Assembly (NCBI RefSeq): GCF_006542765.1
Contig: NZ_SKCD01000002.1
Coordinates: 62,001-126,000 of the forward strand
Source: Paenibacillus luteus
GTDB taxonomy: Bacteria; Bacillota; Bacilli; Paenibacillales; Paenibacillaceae
DNA length: 64,000 nt
Direction: 5' to 3'
The position numbers and the translations under genes are program-made. This document shows, piece by piece, positions 35,358 through 43,879 of the stretch. The notes below the pieces were generated by a model. It ran no database searches. It saw nothing but the letters and a program-made list of their open reading frames with translations, and had not been told where the DNA came from. Each line of letters starts with the position of its first letter. The first letter of the stretch is position 1.

Positions 35358-36218
35358 TTATAAATGTGCGTTCCGCGGATCAACTAGCTGCCGCAAATAA
35401 TGGCCAAGCTTATCGAATGCTCGAACCGTTGCCAGTAAACCGAGGCCTGGAAAGACAGCAAGCCACCACATGCCCGTCGATAAATACCGCATCGATTCCG
35501 AAAGAATGATGCCAATCGCCGGTTGATGGGGCGACATGCCAAGACCAAGAAAGGTGACCGCTGCCTCGTGCAATACCGCATGCGGAAAGAGCAGCAGAAA
35601 ACCAACCAACAGCTGCGGAAGCAAATGAGGAGCAAGATGACGGGTGGCCACCCAATAGCTGGACCTACCCAGCTTCCTCGATACAAGCACGTATTCCGCC
35701 GACATGAGCTGGAGAGCCTCGGCACGTATGAGCCTTGCCAAGCTTGGCCAATGCGTCAGCATAATGCCTATGGCCACTCCCTTCAAGCCGCCTCCGCATA
35801 CAAAGGCAATCAGAATCAGCATAACGAGATGTGGGACGCTTAGAAAAACATCGATCAGCCAAGTGATGATGCGGTCAGCCGTCTTCCCAAGCGTAGCAGC
35901 CATGAGCCCCATAACCGCTGCGATAATCACGCTGCATGCTGCACCGAGCATGCCAACTTGAATGCTCAATGCAAGACCCTTCACCGTACGCGAGAGCATA
36001 TCCCTCCCTAGCCAATCAGTACCGAACAAGTGAGCAAGCGACGGTGGCAGGTTCCTGTTGTCAAGCTGTACGGAGAGCCCTGCTGAGCCAAGCAGCCAGC
36101 TCCCAATCCCAATGGCAACGAGGAGCAGACCCGCTCCTGTTGCGGAGACATAAGCCCGCTTCCTTACGTTCCATCCGTTTCTGGTCTTCCCTTGTTGAAC
36201 TGCCGCAAGCTGACTCAT
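35358..36218 (-). CDS. nikC: Nickel ABC transporter permease NikC
   Basis: A 286-residue permease with an N-terminal helix, the HLFGTDWLGRDMLSR motif of OppC/DppC/NikC proteins (residues about 67-82), and five further helices with the coupling loop EYVLVSRKLGRSSYWVATRHLAP (core LVSRKLGRS). The start overlaps the nikB stop by four bases (ATGA), so translation is coupled. Forms the inner-membrane channel with NikB. Confidence 0.85.
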   Translation of the reverse strand: MSQLAAVQQGKTRNGWNVRKRAYVSATGAGLLLVAIGIGSWLLGSAGLSVQLDNRNLPPSLAHLFGTDWLGRDMLSRTVKGLALSIQVGMLGAACSVIIAAVMGLMAATLGKTADRIITWLIDVFLSVPHLVMLILIAFVCGGGLKGVAIGIMLTHWPSLARLIRAEALQLMSAEYVLVSRKLGRSSYWVATRHLAPHLLPQLLVGFLLLFPHAVLHEAAVTFLGLGMSPHQPAIGIILSESMRYLSTGMWWLAVFPGLGLLATVRAFDKLGHYLRQLVDPRNAHL

Positions 36219-37210
36219 GCCCTCTCCTCCTTCCGGTACCGCAGCCTGGGATCTACCATGCGGTAAAAGTAATCAGCCAGCGCGTTTCCTGTAAAGACAA
36301 ACAGCGTGCTGCATAAAACGAGCCCCATCAGCAGCGGCACATCGCCTCGAAGCCCAGCTTCTACGGTCGCTTGCCCAAGACCAGGGTACGAGAATACCTG
36401 CTCAGCGAGGACTGCGCCGCCAAACAGCTCCCCGAAGGACGCAAATTGAAGCGTAATCGCAGGCAAAGCAATATTTCGCAAGCCATGCCTCAGCAGTAAG
36501 CCAATTCCTCTTTCCCCTCTTGCCTTAGCAAACAAAATAAAATCGCTATCCATCACATCGATAAGCTTCTGACGGGTATGCAGCGCGATAGGCGCAATGC
36601 CTACGACGCTAAGCGTTAGAACGGGCATGACCATATGGCGGAGCCGATCAGCCCAAGTTACATTTTCAGCTAGCACGCCTGCCGGAACACCCATCCCAAC
36701 CGGAAGCCAGCCGAGCCATACCGCAAAAACCATCATAAGCAGCAAACCAATCCAAAAGGAAGGCGTAGAGGCAAGCGTGTAACAATAGCTTTTGATTAGT
36801 CGGTCCAACCATGAATCTTTCCGCAAAGCCGCCGCTACTCCCGCAATAAAGCCAATGGCGCCAGAGAGCAGCCAAGCGAAAGCCATGAGCAACGCGGAAT
36901 GCATAAACCGTTCAGCAATGACATGGGTTACAGGCTCGCGGTAAATCATAGACGTCCCCATATCCCCTTGAAGCAAGGCTGCTGCCCATTTCATAAAACG
37001 CTCCAGAAACGGCCGGTCAAGTCCCCAGTAAGCTGCAATTTCCTGTCGCTGTTCCGCACCGACACGCATGACATCCGCACCGATATAAGATTGTACAGGA
37101 TCAATCGGCGACATCGCGACGAGCGCAAATGTAATGATGCTGACCGAAGCCAGCAGCGCGGCCAAGCGAATGAGCTTTTTGCCCGCAAATACCATGATGC
37201 CATTGAGCAT
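36215..37210 (-). CDS. nikB: Nickel ABC transporter permease NikB
   Basis: A 331-residue permease of the OppB/NikB type. After the first helix comes the family's cytosol-distal segment SPIDPVQSYIGADVMRVG, then five helices, the loop DSDFILFAKARGERGIGLL and the C-terminal FSYPGLGQATVEAGLRGDVP (core YPGLGQ), all characteristic. AGAGGTTA lies seven bases before the ATG, 21 bases after nikA. Confidence 0.85.
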   Translation of the reverse strand: MLNGIMVFAGKKLIRLAALLASVSIITFALVAMSPIDPVQSYIGADVMRVGAEQRQEIAAYWGLDRPFLERFMKWAAALLQGDMGTSMIYREPVTHVIAERFMHSALLMAFAWLLSGAIGFIAGVAAALRKDSWLDRLIKSYCYTLASTPSFWIGLLLMMVFAVWLGWLPVGMGVPAGVLAENVTWADRLRHMVMPVLTLSVVGIAPIALHTRQKLIDVMDSDFILFAKARGERGIGLLLRHGLRNIALPAITLQFASFGELFGGAVLAEQVFSYPGLGQATVEAGLRGDVPLLMGLVLCSTLFVFTGNALADYFYRMVDPRLRYRKEERA

Positions 37211-37231
37211 ACGATAACCTCTTCCCGCTCG

Positions 37232-38833
37232 TTACTCTTTCCAAATCCAGCTCTCAATGTTGTCCGTTACCGGCCATCCGTGACCATGCGGTTGAATACG
37301 CTGTTTTCCGATGCTTAGCCCATTCTTGATCAAGTAAAGATGATCAATATTCACAAGCCACGCCCAAGGCGCATCGCCCTTAACACTAAGACCTGTCTGT
37401 CCGTCCCATTGCGCTTTCTTCCAATAAGAGAGGGATTCTTCCTCTGTGCGAGCCTCCAGCGCCTGCTCGAACAGCTTATCCACGGTCGGATTGCTGTAAA
37501 ATCCAGTATTATAATAATCAACACCGCCGAAGGCACTGCTGTAAAGATTGAACATTTCAAGCGGATCATGGCTGCCCCACCCTAATAGGATCGCATTGGC
37601 ATGCATCAGCTTTTCAATTTCATCCCAGCTCTTGCCTTCCACCTGGATATGGATGCCGATGGCTTGTACCATATCTGCAGCAGCCAGTGCCAGTGATTGG
37701 CGCGTCACGTCTCCAGAAGGATAAATCAGCGTAAATTCCGCTTTTAAACCTTCTTTTTCCACGATTCCGTCCTTATCGCTATCCGACCAGCCGCCAGCTT
37801 CCAAAATTTTTGCCGCAGCCCCAGCGTCATGATCTGGAATGACCGTCTCTTCGTTCCACCACGGGAGTCCATCGTTCGCTGTATAAGCCGGCGAGCCATG
37901 CCCTTCTAAAATACCATCCACCAGTTGCTGGCGATTGATCACCGTATTAATCGCCTTACGGATGGCCACATCTGCGGTTACGTCGTTGCCGATGGGGTAA
38001 CCTTCTTCGGTCTTGCCACCCGCTTTGACGTAAGGAAAAGCAATTCCTCGGTTATCGACGCTCTTTACCGCCTCAAGACCCATGCCAGTCACGCTTTGGT
38101 TACTGAAGGCAGATGGAATATAAGCAACATCGACGCTGCCTGCTTTTGCAGCTGCAAAAGCGGCATCCTCATTCAAAAATAAGAACGTGAGCTTATGGAA
38201 GTAGGGCTTTTTGCCATAGTAGTTTTCATTCGATTCTACGATAAGCTGTTGACCCCGGTCCCATTGCACAAATTGATAAGGACCTGATCCGATCGGATGC
38301 TCGGAATAGCTGCTGTTGTAGGCGTGCTTAGGTACGATTCCCGTGGTAATAAGGTAATAAACGAAAGTAGATTGCGGCTTGTTGAGCTGAAAGACCACTT
38401 CGTTATCTGCTATTTCTACACTCGCTAAGTTCGTAAGGTCGATTGACGCCCCACTTGCCGCAGCCGTATCAAAAGTAAATTTGACATCCTCAGCCGTTAG
38501 CGGCTTGCCATCGGAGAACGTAACATCGTTCCGAAGCGAAACCGTCCATGTCTTGCCGTCTTCGCTTATGTCGTAGCCCGTTGCCAGATCGTTCACAATC
38601 TTCAAATCATCATCACGTTTAAGCAATGTGCTCTGAAACAATGGTGAACCATAGCGGCCCCAGCCTTTGATTGGATCGAAACCCGTATCAGGCTCCGCGC
38701 CTATCGCCACTACTAGCTCATCCGATTTTTCCGATTGGCTTGACGGTTCGGATTCCGGGTTTACTGTACTGCACCCGGATACGAGCAGCACGAATACCAA
38801 TGCGTACGTTATCCTTTTTAAAATTCCTATCAA
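37232..38833 (-). CDS. nikA: Nickel-binding lipoprotein NikA (ABC transporter)
   Basis: A class II substrate-binding lipoprotein of the peptide/nickel family. Signal peptide with lipobox VSGC, Cys21 counted from the chosen start, then YDISEDGKTWTVSLRNDVTFSDG (core EDGKTWTVSLR), the signature of this family. The start is set at TTG 38833 (MIGILKR), with GGGGTGGA five bases upstream; the ATG at 38848 has no ribosome binding site. First gene of nikABCDE. Direct repeats at 38865-38894 may be the NikR site. Peptide binding cannot be excluded from sequence alone, but nikR next door favours nickel. Confidence 0.8.
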   Translation of the reverse strand: MIGILKRITYALVFVLLVSGCSTVNPESEPSSQSEKSDELVVAIGAEPDTGFDPIKGWGRYGSPLFQSTLLKRDDDLKIVNDLATGYDISEDGKTWTVSLRNDVTFSDGKPLTAEDVKFTFDTAAASGASIDLTNLASVEIADNEVVFQLNKPQSTFVYYLITTGIVPKHAYNSSYSEHPIGSGPYQFVQWDRGQQLIVESNENYYGKKPYFHKLTFLFLNEDAAFAAAKAGSVDVAYIPSAFSNQSVTGMGLEAVKSVDNRGIAFPYVKAGGKTEEGYPIGNDVTADVAIRKAINTVINRQQLVDGILEGHGSPAYTANDGLPWWNEETVIPDHDAGAAAKILEAGGWSDSDKDGIVEKEGLKAEFTLIYPSGDVTRQSLALAAADMVQAIGIHIQVEGKSWDEIEKLMHANAILLGWGSHDPLEMFNLYSSAFGGVDYYNTGFYSNPTVDKLFEQALEARTEEESLSYWKKAQWDGQTGLSVKGDAPWAWLVNIDHLYLIKNGLSIGKQRIQPHGHGWPVTDNIESWIWKE

Positions 38834-38864
38834 AATAGTCCACCCCATTAATGCGTTAAGTTTA

Positions 38865-38894
38865 GTGACACGAATATGGGATATTGTAACACGA
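38865..38894. promoter_or_regulatory. Candidate NikR operator: direct repeat on the nikA promoter
   Basis: GTGACACGA (38865-38873) and GTAACACGA (38886-38894) are 21 bases apart, two helical turns, between the nikR terminator and nikA. On the minus strand the distal copy overlaps a TACAAT that could be the -10. It differs from the E. coli NikR palindrome. Confidence 0.45.
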
Positions 38895-38944
38895 TTTTAG
38901 AAGAATATCATCATTTTTTCTCTAAAAATTCTAATAAAAGACAA

Positions 38945-38996
38945 TAAAAAAGAGACTTTCTCACATGATCGAAAGCAATCAAGCAGAAAGTCTCTT
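38945..38996 (-). terminator. Terminator between nikR and nikA
   Basis: AAGAGACTTTCT (38950-38961) pairs perfectly with AGAAAGTCTCTT (38985-38996). On the minus strand TTTTTTATTG follows. So nikR and nikABCDE are separate transcripts. Confidence 0.88.
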
Positions 38997-39036
38997 GTAT
39001 CGAGGCGTTGGTATCTATGTATGCGTCTGTGCGAAC

Positions 39037-39058
39037 GTAAGAACACTGGTGTACTTAC
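39037..39058. repeat. 22-base imperfect palindrome after nikR
   Basis: GTAAGAACAC (39037-39046) pairs with GTGTACTTAC (39049-39058) at nine of ten positions. It lies between the nikR stop and its terminator, so it is either a 3' mRNA hairpin or a protein-binding site. Confidence 0.45.
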
Positions 39059-39106
39059 AAAAATTCAAATAAACGTAGTGAGCGCCAACATTAATTCGTT
39101 TATCCA

Positions 39107-39556
39107 CTAGTTATGATTATGTTCTTTAGCAGGGTCATGTTTGTCTGCATAGGTGACGGAAAGCTCAGCATAAATGACCCCTTTCTGCGTCTGGATCTGC
39201 TGATGGAGGGAGCGAAGACGGGACAGCTCTCCCCTAACCACAATTACTTCCAGACATTGGTCGTGATTCAAATGAACATGCATATTCGAAATAATATCAT
39301 GGTGAAAACGATGCTGAACCTCCATGAGAACGATCGGAAGATCGCTTACGTGATGATCATATACGAGGACGATCGTGCCAGCTACATACTCTTGTCCATT
39401 CATCCGAGCAGGCTCCAGCAAGGCTCTGCGGGCCAAGTCACGAATCGCCTCCGAGCGATTCGTATAACCTTGCTCATCAAGATAACGGTCAAACTGATCG
39501 ATTAACGGTGCCGGGAAAGATACTCCGAAACGAACCAGCTCATCTTTTTCTGCCAT
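39107..39556 (-). CDS. nikR: Nickel-responsive transcriptional regulator NikR
   Basis: A 149-residue ribbon-helix-helix regulator. The N-terminal DNA-binding part contains VRFGVSFPAPLIDQFDRYL and NRSEAIRDLARRAL. The ACT-like metal domain shows HHDIISN, HVHL and DQCLEV, which supply the His-His-Cys plus inter-subunit His set for square-planar nickel. The start at 39556 (MAEKDE) has AGGGTGA seven bases upstream; the frame is open to 39610 but those codons lack a ribosome binding site. With nickel bound it should repress the adjacent nikABCDE operon. Confidence 0.93.
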   Translation of the reverse strand: MAEKDELVRFGVSFPAPLIDQFDRYLDEQGYTNRSEAIRDLARRALLEPARMNGQEYVAGTIVLVYDHHVSDLPIVLMEVQHRFHHDIISNMHVHLNHDQCLEVIVVRGELSRLRSLHQQIQTQKGVIYAELSVTYADKHDPAKEHNHN

Positions 39557-39669
39557 AAGCTCACCCTGCCTGTATCTTTTATTATCTGATTGATTCATCA
39601 AAAAAGCCACGCAGATATGTACACGCTCGGTTATCTGCTAATAATCTCCACATTAACACTCACCTACGA

Positions 39670-39981
39670 CTATTGCTTCCCGGAGATTGGGTAATCGATG
39701 ACAATGACATTCTCGATAAGTCCATCCAGCATGCTCACAAAGCGTTGATGAGCCGGATGAGGTCCATAAGCCAGCAACGATTGCTGATCAGTGAAAGTTA
39801 CTCGCAAACCTAATGTATATCCTTGGATATTCCCTGTTTCCGTCGTTTCGTTACGGCCAGCCGTCAGCTCTACAATGCCCGAAATCGCGGTTGGAAGATC
39901 ATAAAGTGCATCTAGCAGCTCTTTTTCCTTGCTTGCGGTCAGCGCTTCTTTAAATTTAAATGATACCAAATGCTCTACCAT
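39670..39981 (-). CDS. Dabb-family (stress-responsive A/B barrel) protein
   Basis: A 103-residue dimeric alpha+beta-barrel protein. The start MVEHLVSFKFKE and the later GLRVTFTDQQSLLAYGPHPAHQRFV (core YGPHPAHQRF) are the family signature. Family members are small, often stress-induced, with few known enzymatic roles. The start is put at 39981, the usual family start; GGGGAG lies about 11 bases upstream. The frame is open to 40011. It lies upstream of nikR on the same strand. Confidence 0.85.
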   Translation of the reverse strand: MVEHLVSFKFKEALTASKEKELLDALYDLPTAISGIVELTAGRNETTETGNIQGYTLGLRVTFTDQQSLLAYGPHPAHQRFVSMLDGLIENVIVIDYPISGKQ

Positions 39982-40105
39982 TATAGCCAAATCTCCCCTC
40001 ATTCTGTTCAAGTCTCATTTCTCCCTATCATATCATGGACAATGATCATCGTGTTATAATGACTGCAATTATAGTGAAACTTCGACCGCAAGGAGACAAG
40101 TAACC

Positions 40106-40420
40106 ATGAACATCCAAGTAGAGCAAGCTCTAGGAACCGTATTGAAAAATTGGAGAGCGATGACCGTCGCGGACATGGATGAAGCGGAGGGCTCTGCCGA
40201 TCAATTTGAAGCTTCTTTTTATAGCTTTATTGATACGGTTCGAGAGTGGGCCACTGCGGAGCTAAAACCATTTCCTCAGACCATTGAGCAATTTCTCGCG
40301 CTGCCGCCTATCCTTTCCATTATGGATAAGCTTCCAGCACCGCTTCATATTAATTTTGAGACGGAGGCTGAACTAATCATTGACAACATTATTCGAGTCG
40401 ATGATGAGAAATACGATTAG
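40106..40420 (+). CDS. Hypothetical protein, 104 aa
   Basis: I do not recognise this acidic soluble protein (many E, D; W at 16, 44). It is mostly helical with a P-rich middle (KPFPQTIEQFLALPPILSIMDKLPAP, quoted as PFPQTIEQFLALPP). AAGGAG lies 11 bases before the ATG, a good site. It converges on, and overlaps by 32 bases, the half-length hemD copy; the break of that copy falls at the 3' end of this gene. Confidence 0.65.
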   Translation: MNIQVEQALGTVLKNWRAMTVADMDEAEGSADQFEASFYSFIDTVREWATAELKPFPQTIEQFLALPPILSIMDKLPAPLHINFETEAELIIDNIIRVDDEKYD

Positions 40421-40754
40421 TATACTTCTTGAGAAAAGCCGTCGTTTTATATCCCCTTGTTGCTATTTGCGCTTGTGACAACGCTGCCAGAAGCGGTTCC
40501 TGCAACCCTAGTGCCTCTGACGATTGAACCATCCGCTCAGCCCCTAATCCCGTGGTCAAAATAACCCAATCCGCGCCTTCAGCAGCACATTTCCATAAAG
40601 GCTCCGCTTTGAAATTTTCATTAACAACCGTTAAGCCTTGCAAAGACCGCACTCGCGGCAGCCCTCCTTGTTTCTCCATGATCATGCTCATTTCTTGTGT
40701 TTTTTGTGAACCGGCGATAACGATCCTTTTTCCGCTTAAGGCTGATTTCCTCAT
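40389..40754 (-). CDS. HemD-like protein, N-terminal half only (probable gene remnant)
   Basis: Residues 8-111 clearly match the N-terminal half of the complete HemD at 24245-25075: RIVIAGSQKTQEM against RIVIAGSRKTDEM, EKQGG, RSLQGLT, WVILTTGLG and IATRGYKTTAFLKK are shared. Homology then stops, and ten unrelated residues follow to the stop codon. The second lobe, needed to enclose the bilane, is missing, so it should not be an active synthase. The start with GGAG ten bases upstream is intact. Either a 3'-deleted duplicate or a half-length protein that has been kept; the ORF itself has no internal stop. Confidence 0.7.
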   Translation of the reverse strand: MRKSALSGKRIVIAGSQKTQEMSMIMEKQGGLPRVRSLQGLTVVNENFKAEPLWKCAAEGADWVILTTGLGAERMVQSSEALGLQEPLLAALSQAQIATRGYKTTAFLKKYTNRISHHRLE

Positions 40755-40877
40755 AGGATGTGCACTCCATCCGTTAATGATAATGGATTAATGATAGTTG
40801 CCCGGTTATCATTTGTGACCCTCCAATCCTGCTAGCATTAAACCATCCATTCGCAGCAAAATCTGTGTCCCCTTCAA

Positions 40878-40905
40878 AATTGGAGGGGCAATCATACTTC
40901 CAATT
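40878..40905. promoter_or_regulatory. Inverted repeat upstream of the MocR gene
   Basis: AATTGGA (40878-40884) and TCCAATT (40899-40905) are separated by 14 bases, about 88 bases upstream of the MocR start and in the divergent region with the hemD remnant. MocR proteins bind spaced repeats, so this is a possible autoregulatory site. Confidence 0.45.
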
Positions 40906-40992
40906 GGATCTGTACATCTTATACAATATCCGTTACGGTTAATAAAGAAATCAAACACAGTATTCATCATTCGCAGAGGGTGTCGGTAGGCT

Positions 40993-42423
40993 ATGTGGAA
41001 ACCAGATCGTTCAGCTCAAACTCCCCTATACCAGCAAATAGTCGACCATATTGAGCGTGCGATCTCCTATGCGGAGCTGCCCCCGGGAAGTTCACTTCCC
41101 TCCGAGCGCAAAATGGCAGAGCAGCTTGGTGTCAATCGGAGCACCATCATCCAAGCCTATGAGGAGCTGCGCGCTTCTGGACTCGTGGAGAGTGTCGTTG
41201 GCAGCGGTACTCGCGTTAGCTTAACCAAATGGGGTATATCGCCCACCCACACCCCAAATTGGCGCCAATATACAGAAGGCGGAACATTTTTGCCGAATCT
41301 TCCGCTCATGAGGCGCATCCGGGAAGTTACGCTGAACAGCCCTACGGTCATTAATATGGCAAGCGGAGAGCTATCGTCCGATTTATTTCCCAATGGGACG
41401 GTAAGCAGCATTTTACGTGAGCAGCCCTTTCATGAGCATCTGGGCTATGATGACCCTCAGGGCTTCGAACCATTAAGAAAATCGCTCGTTCATATGCTAA
41501 AGCAACATAACGGTATCCAAACCACGGAATCAGCGATGCTCATTACATCCGGTTCACAGCAGTCCTTGTATTTGATTACGCAATGCCTGCTCTCTCCAGG
41601 CGATGCGGTTGCTATTGAAGACCCCTCTTACAGCTACTCCTTGCCAATGTTCCAATCTGCCGGGTTGCGGATTTACCGCCTTCCTGTTTACGAGGATGGC
41701 ATTGATCCCGATGATATTACGGATTTGTACCGAAAACACCGTATTCGCATGGTGTTCTTGAATCCTAACTATCAGAATCCAACCGGAACCACGCTGAGCG
41801 TAGCAAAAAGAAAAAAGCTGCTGAACATTGCTGCCGAGCTGCGCGTGCCTATTGTAGAGGATGATCCTTTCAGCCTCACTGCTTTTGACGGAAACGTTCC
41901 ACTCCCTCTGAAAGCAATAGATGCGGACGGAATCGTGCTCTATATCGGGTCACTGTCCAAAATAGCCGCCTCCGGCCTGCGGATTGGCTGGATGGTCGCC
42001 CCGCAATCCGTGATCGAGCGGCTAACCGATGCCCGGCAGCAAATGGATTTTGGCTTAAGCATTATGTCGCAATGGGTAGCGGAGCGGCTGCTGACGTCTA
42101 GGCAGTTCGAGCCGCATCTTGCACAATTGCGTCACTCCTTATTTCAGAAGCAGCAAATAATGGTCCAAACCTTGCAGGAAGTGCTTCAGGAGAAAGTCAC
42201 CTTCGTCCCTCCGCTCGGCGGCCTGAATCTATGGTGCAAAATTAATCAACGCATCGATGATGGCAAACTGCTGGAGGAAGCGATAAAACGAGGCGTAACT
42301 TTCGTGCCCGGCAGCGTCTATGGTTCAGAGCCCGGGTATGTTCGACTCAGCTATGCAAAGCCGCATTTAGAGGAGATTCGGCCAGGCATCCTGGCTTTCT
42401 CGGAAGCTTTGAAGCAGCTTTGA
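40993..42423 (+). CDS. MocR-family regulator (GntR DNA-binding domain fused to aminotransferase-like domain)
   Basis: A 476-residue PLP-binding regulator. The winged helix (about 10-75) contains SLPSERKMAEQLGVNRSTI. The fold-type-I aminotransferase domain (about 115-470) keeps the PLP residues: GSQQSLYL, NPNYQNPTGTTLS, DDPFS and Lys323 in IGSLSKIAASGLRIGW. MocR proteins control vitamin B6, GABA, taurine or related amine genes, usually nearby. Here only a 45-aa membrane peptide follows, so its target is unclear. The ribosome binding site is weak (GTAGG). Confidence 0.9.
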   Translation: MWKPDRSAQTPLYQQIVDHIERAISYAELPPGSSLPSERKMAEQLGVNRSTIIQAYEELRASGLVESVVGSGTRVSLTKWGISPTHTPNWRQYTEGGTFLPNLPLMRRIREVTLNSPTVINMASGELSSDLFPNGTVSSILREQPFHEHLGYDDPQGFEPLRKSLVHMLKQHNGIQTTESAMLITSGSQQSLYLITQCLLSPGDAVAIEDPSYSYSLPMFQSAGLRIYRLPVYEDGIDPDDITDLYRKHRIRMVFLNPNYQNPTGTTLSVAKRKKLLNIAAELRVPIVEDDPFSLTAFDGNVPLPLKAIDADGIVLYIGSLSKIAASGLRIGWMVAPQSVIERLTDARQQMDFGLSIMSQWVAERLLTSRQFEPHLAQLRHSLFQKQQIMVQTLQEVLQEKVTFVPPLGGLNLWCKINQRIDDGKLLEEAIKRGVTFVPGSVYGSEPGYVRLSYAKPHLEEIRPGILAFSEALKQL

Positions 42424-42448
42424 TTATTTGGGGAAGGAGGCTACTACG

Positions 42449-42586
42449 ATGACTTATATTATTATCTTAAGCGCGTTGTTCTTTGGAGGTATTATCTACA
42501 TTATGATGGCTGGCGCAGGCATTATTAGAGACGATGAGCATATTCAGGATCAATATTTGAAGCAGTTAAATGATACGCAATCCTAA
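42449..42586 (+). CDS. Small membrane protein, 45 aa
   Basis: A short frame starting MTYIIILSALFFGG with one membrane helix (about residues 3-24), then a polar tail rich in D, Q and N (GIIRDDEHIQDQYLKQLN). GGAAGGAGG lies eight bases before the ATG, and it begins 25 bases after the MocR stop, so the two are probably co-transcribed. No homologue is recognised. Function unknown, but ribosome binding site, position and amphipathic layout support a real gene. Confidence 0.65.
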   Translation: MTYIIILSALFFGGIIYIMMAGAGIIRDDEHIQDQYLKQLNDTQS

Positions 42587-42661
42587 AATGGAACATGATG
42601 AACTCCGATAGGGATTAGGAATATCTTAAATCTTTCAATAAAAATAAGTTGTAAGATGAAT

Positions 42662-42710
42662 AGCTAAGCAGCAGACTCGTTAGTAAAACAACTCCGTCTA
42701 CTGCTTAGCT
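42662..42710. terminator. Strong hairpin between convergent genes
   Basis: AGCTAAGCAG (42662-42671) pairs perfectly with CTGCTTAGCT (42701-42710), and AGAC with GTCT inside. T content afterwards is low on both strands (TTTCC on plus), so it may work as a weak or factor-assisted terminator. Confidence 0.5.
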
Positions 42711-42756
42711 TTCCTACTAGCATGGCTATACCACTTTACCCCATTGAAGTTTGCGA

Positions 42757-43269
42757 TCATTGTTTTCTTTGATTTACCTTCGCTATTAAGGTTAAGCGTA
42801 ATTTTTCAAAATCAATATTGGAGAATGTGGAAACGACGATACTTACAGAGTAGTTCCTGCCCAGCATTCGATCTGTAGCTTCAAAAAAAGACAGCTTTCC
42901 GTGTTCGATAGCTCCGATCCCCAACCTAGTAACGCCACTTTCCGAATAAAACTCAATCTGATTAATGGTACCCAAATCAATACGTTTGCGACCGAATAAC
43001 CACTTGTATTCAAGGTATTCATCATTAATAATGAGGTATGGTTTCTTAAAGAAGGCTAGCGCAAGCCAACCGTATAAGATAAAGATCATAAACACACTAA
43101 AAATAAGGTTTAGAATGAATTTTTCACTATCATCACCCGGAATCAGAATGAAACCTAACAACAAGGTTACCGAAAATCCAAATAAGAGATGGAATGACCA
43201 TTTCAGATTGGCCTGTTTATGTAGCGGCAAAGAGTATAAGTCATTTTTCTCGGTTATTAAATCTTCCAT
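42757..43269 (-). CDS. Membrane protein with PH-like domain (STM3941-like), 170 aa
   Basis: Two membrane helices (about residues 25-45 and 52-74) followed by a soluble beta-rich segment (PYLIINDEYLEYKWLFGRKRIDLGTINQIEF in part: INDEYLEYKWL) typical of bacterial PH-like proteins such as the STM3941 family. Function is unknown. Codons are AT-rich compared with the sugar genes. GGTGGAG precedes the ATG at 43269. It is followed by the strong hairpin at 42662-42710. Confidence 0.65.
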   Translation of the reverse strand: MEDLITEKNDLYSLPLHKQANLKWSFHLLFGFSVTLLLGFILIPGDDSEKFILNLIFSVFMIFILYGWLALAFFKKPYLIINDEYLEYKWLFGRKRIDLGTINQIEFYSESGVTRLGIGAIEHGKLSFFEATDRMLGRNYSVSIVVSTFSNIDFEKLRLTLIAKVNQRKQ

Positions 43270-43376
43270 TGGACTTCTCCACCCTCTTTTAACGGTCGCA
43301 TTTTTCCTTTTTAGAACTAGATTTCAAATATTCCATTGCGAAAAAGAGTAATCCTGCGATATAGAATGAGTGCATG

Positions 43377-43691
43377 CTATATATTTTCATCTATGTTATA
43401 GGTTATCATAGGTCCTTTGTTTTTTGGTGTCCAGCCCCGGAACAGAGCTTCCTCAATGATCAACGATATTTCTGATGGCTTAATGAGCTTCAAATTTAAA
43501 TCTTCTACATAAGGAAACTCCACCCAAAATTCGTTGATTTCTGATTTTATGTACAATCTAATTTTTTGTCCCTTAACCTCTTCATGTTCTATAGTAAGGG
43601 CTAGTAGACCTTTTGCTGCTGGGGAGATAACATAGGTGTATCTTTCCTCTCCCACCGTGATCTCCCTTGAGCTTTTTTTATTCATAGTCAC
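43377..43691 (-). CDS. Hypothetical protein, about 104 aa
   Basis: Not recognised. A small soluble beta-rich protein (REITVGEERYTYVIS, KIRLYIKSEINEFWVEFPYVED) ending in an acidic tail. The frame is open upstream to 43823, but those codons look non-coding; GGCGGTGAT lies four to seven bases before GTG 43691, and ATG 43685 is the alternative. AT-rich, like its neighbour. It lies upstream of the PH-like gene on the same strand with 107 bases between. Confidence 0.5.
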   Translation of the reverse strand: MTMNKKSSREITVGEERYTYVISPAAKGLLALTIEHEEVKGQKIRLYIKSEINEFWVEFPYVEDLNLKLIKPSEISLIIEEALFRGWTPKNKGPMITYNIDENI

Positions 43692-43821
43692 TTTATCACC
43701 GCCTGTTTTATCATAATTCTTAGAAATAGGATTGTACATCACAGATTGTTGTAAAAGATAACTTGTCAGATGATTAGAACATGAGTTGATGTTTGGAGAA
43801 AATAAAGTATTAGACTGCTTC

Positions 43822-43879
43822 ATAAAAGAAACAGCGGCAAACGAAGACTTGAAAAATAAAGTCTTAGATTGCCGCTGTT
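43822..43879 (-). terminator. Two-stem hairpin, probable terminator
   Basis: AACAGCGGCAA (43830-43840) pairs perfectly with TTGCCGCTGTT (43869-43879), with inner AAGACTT/AAGTCTT. On the minus strand TTTCTTTTATG follows, so it would end transcripts coming from the tetR side. Confidence 0.65.
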
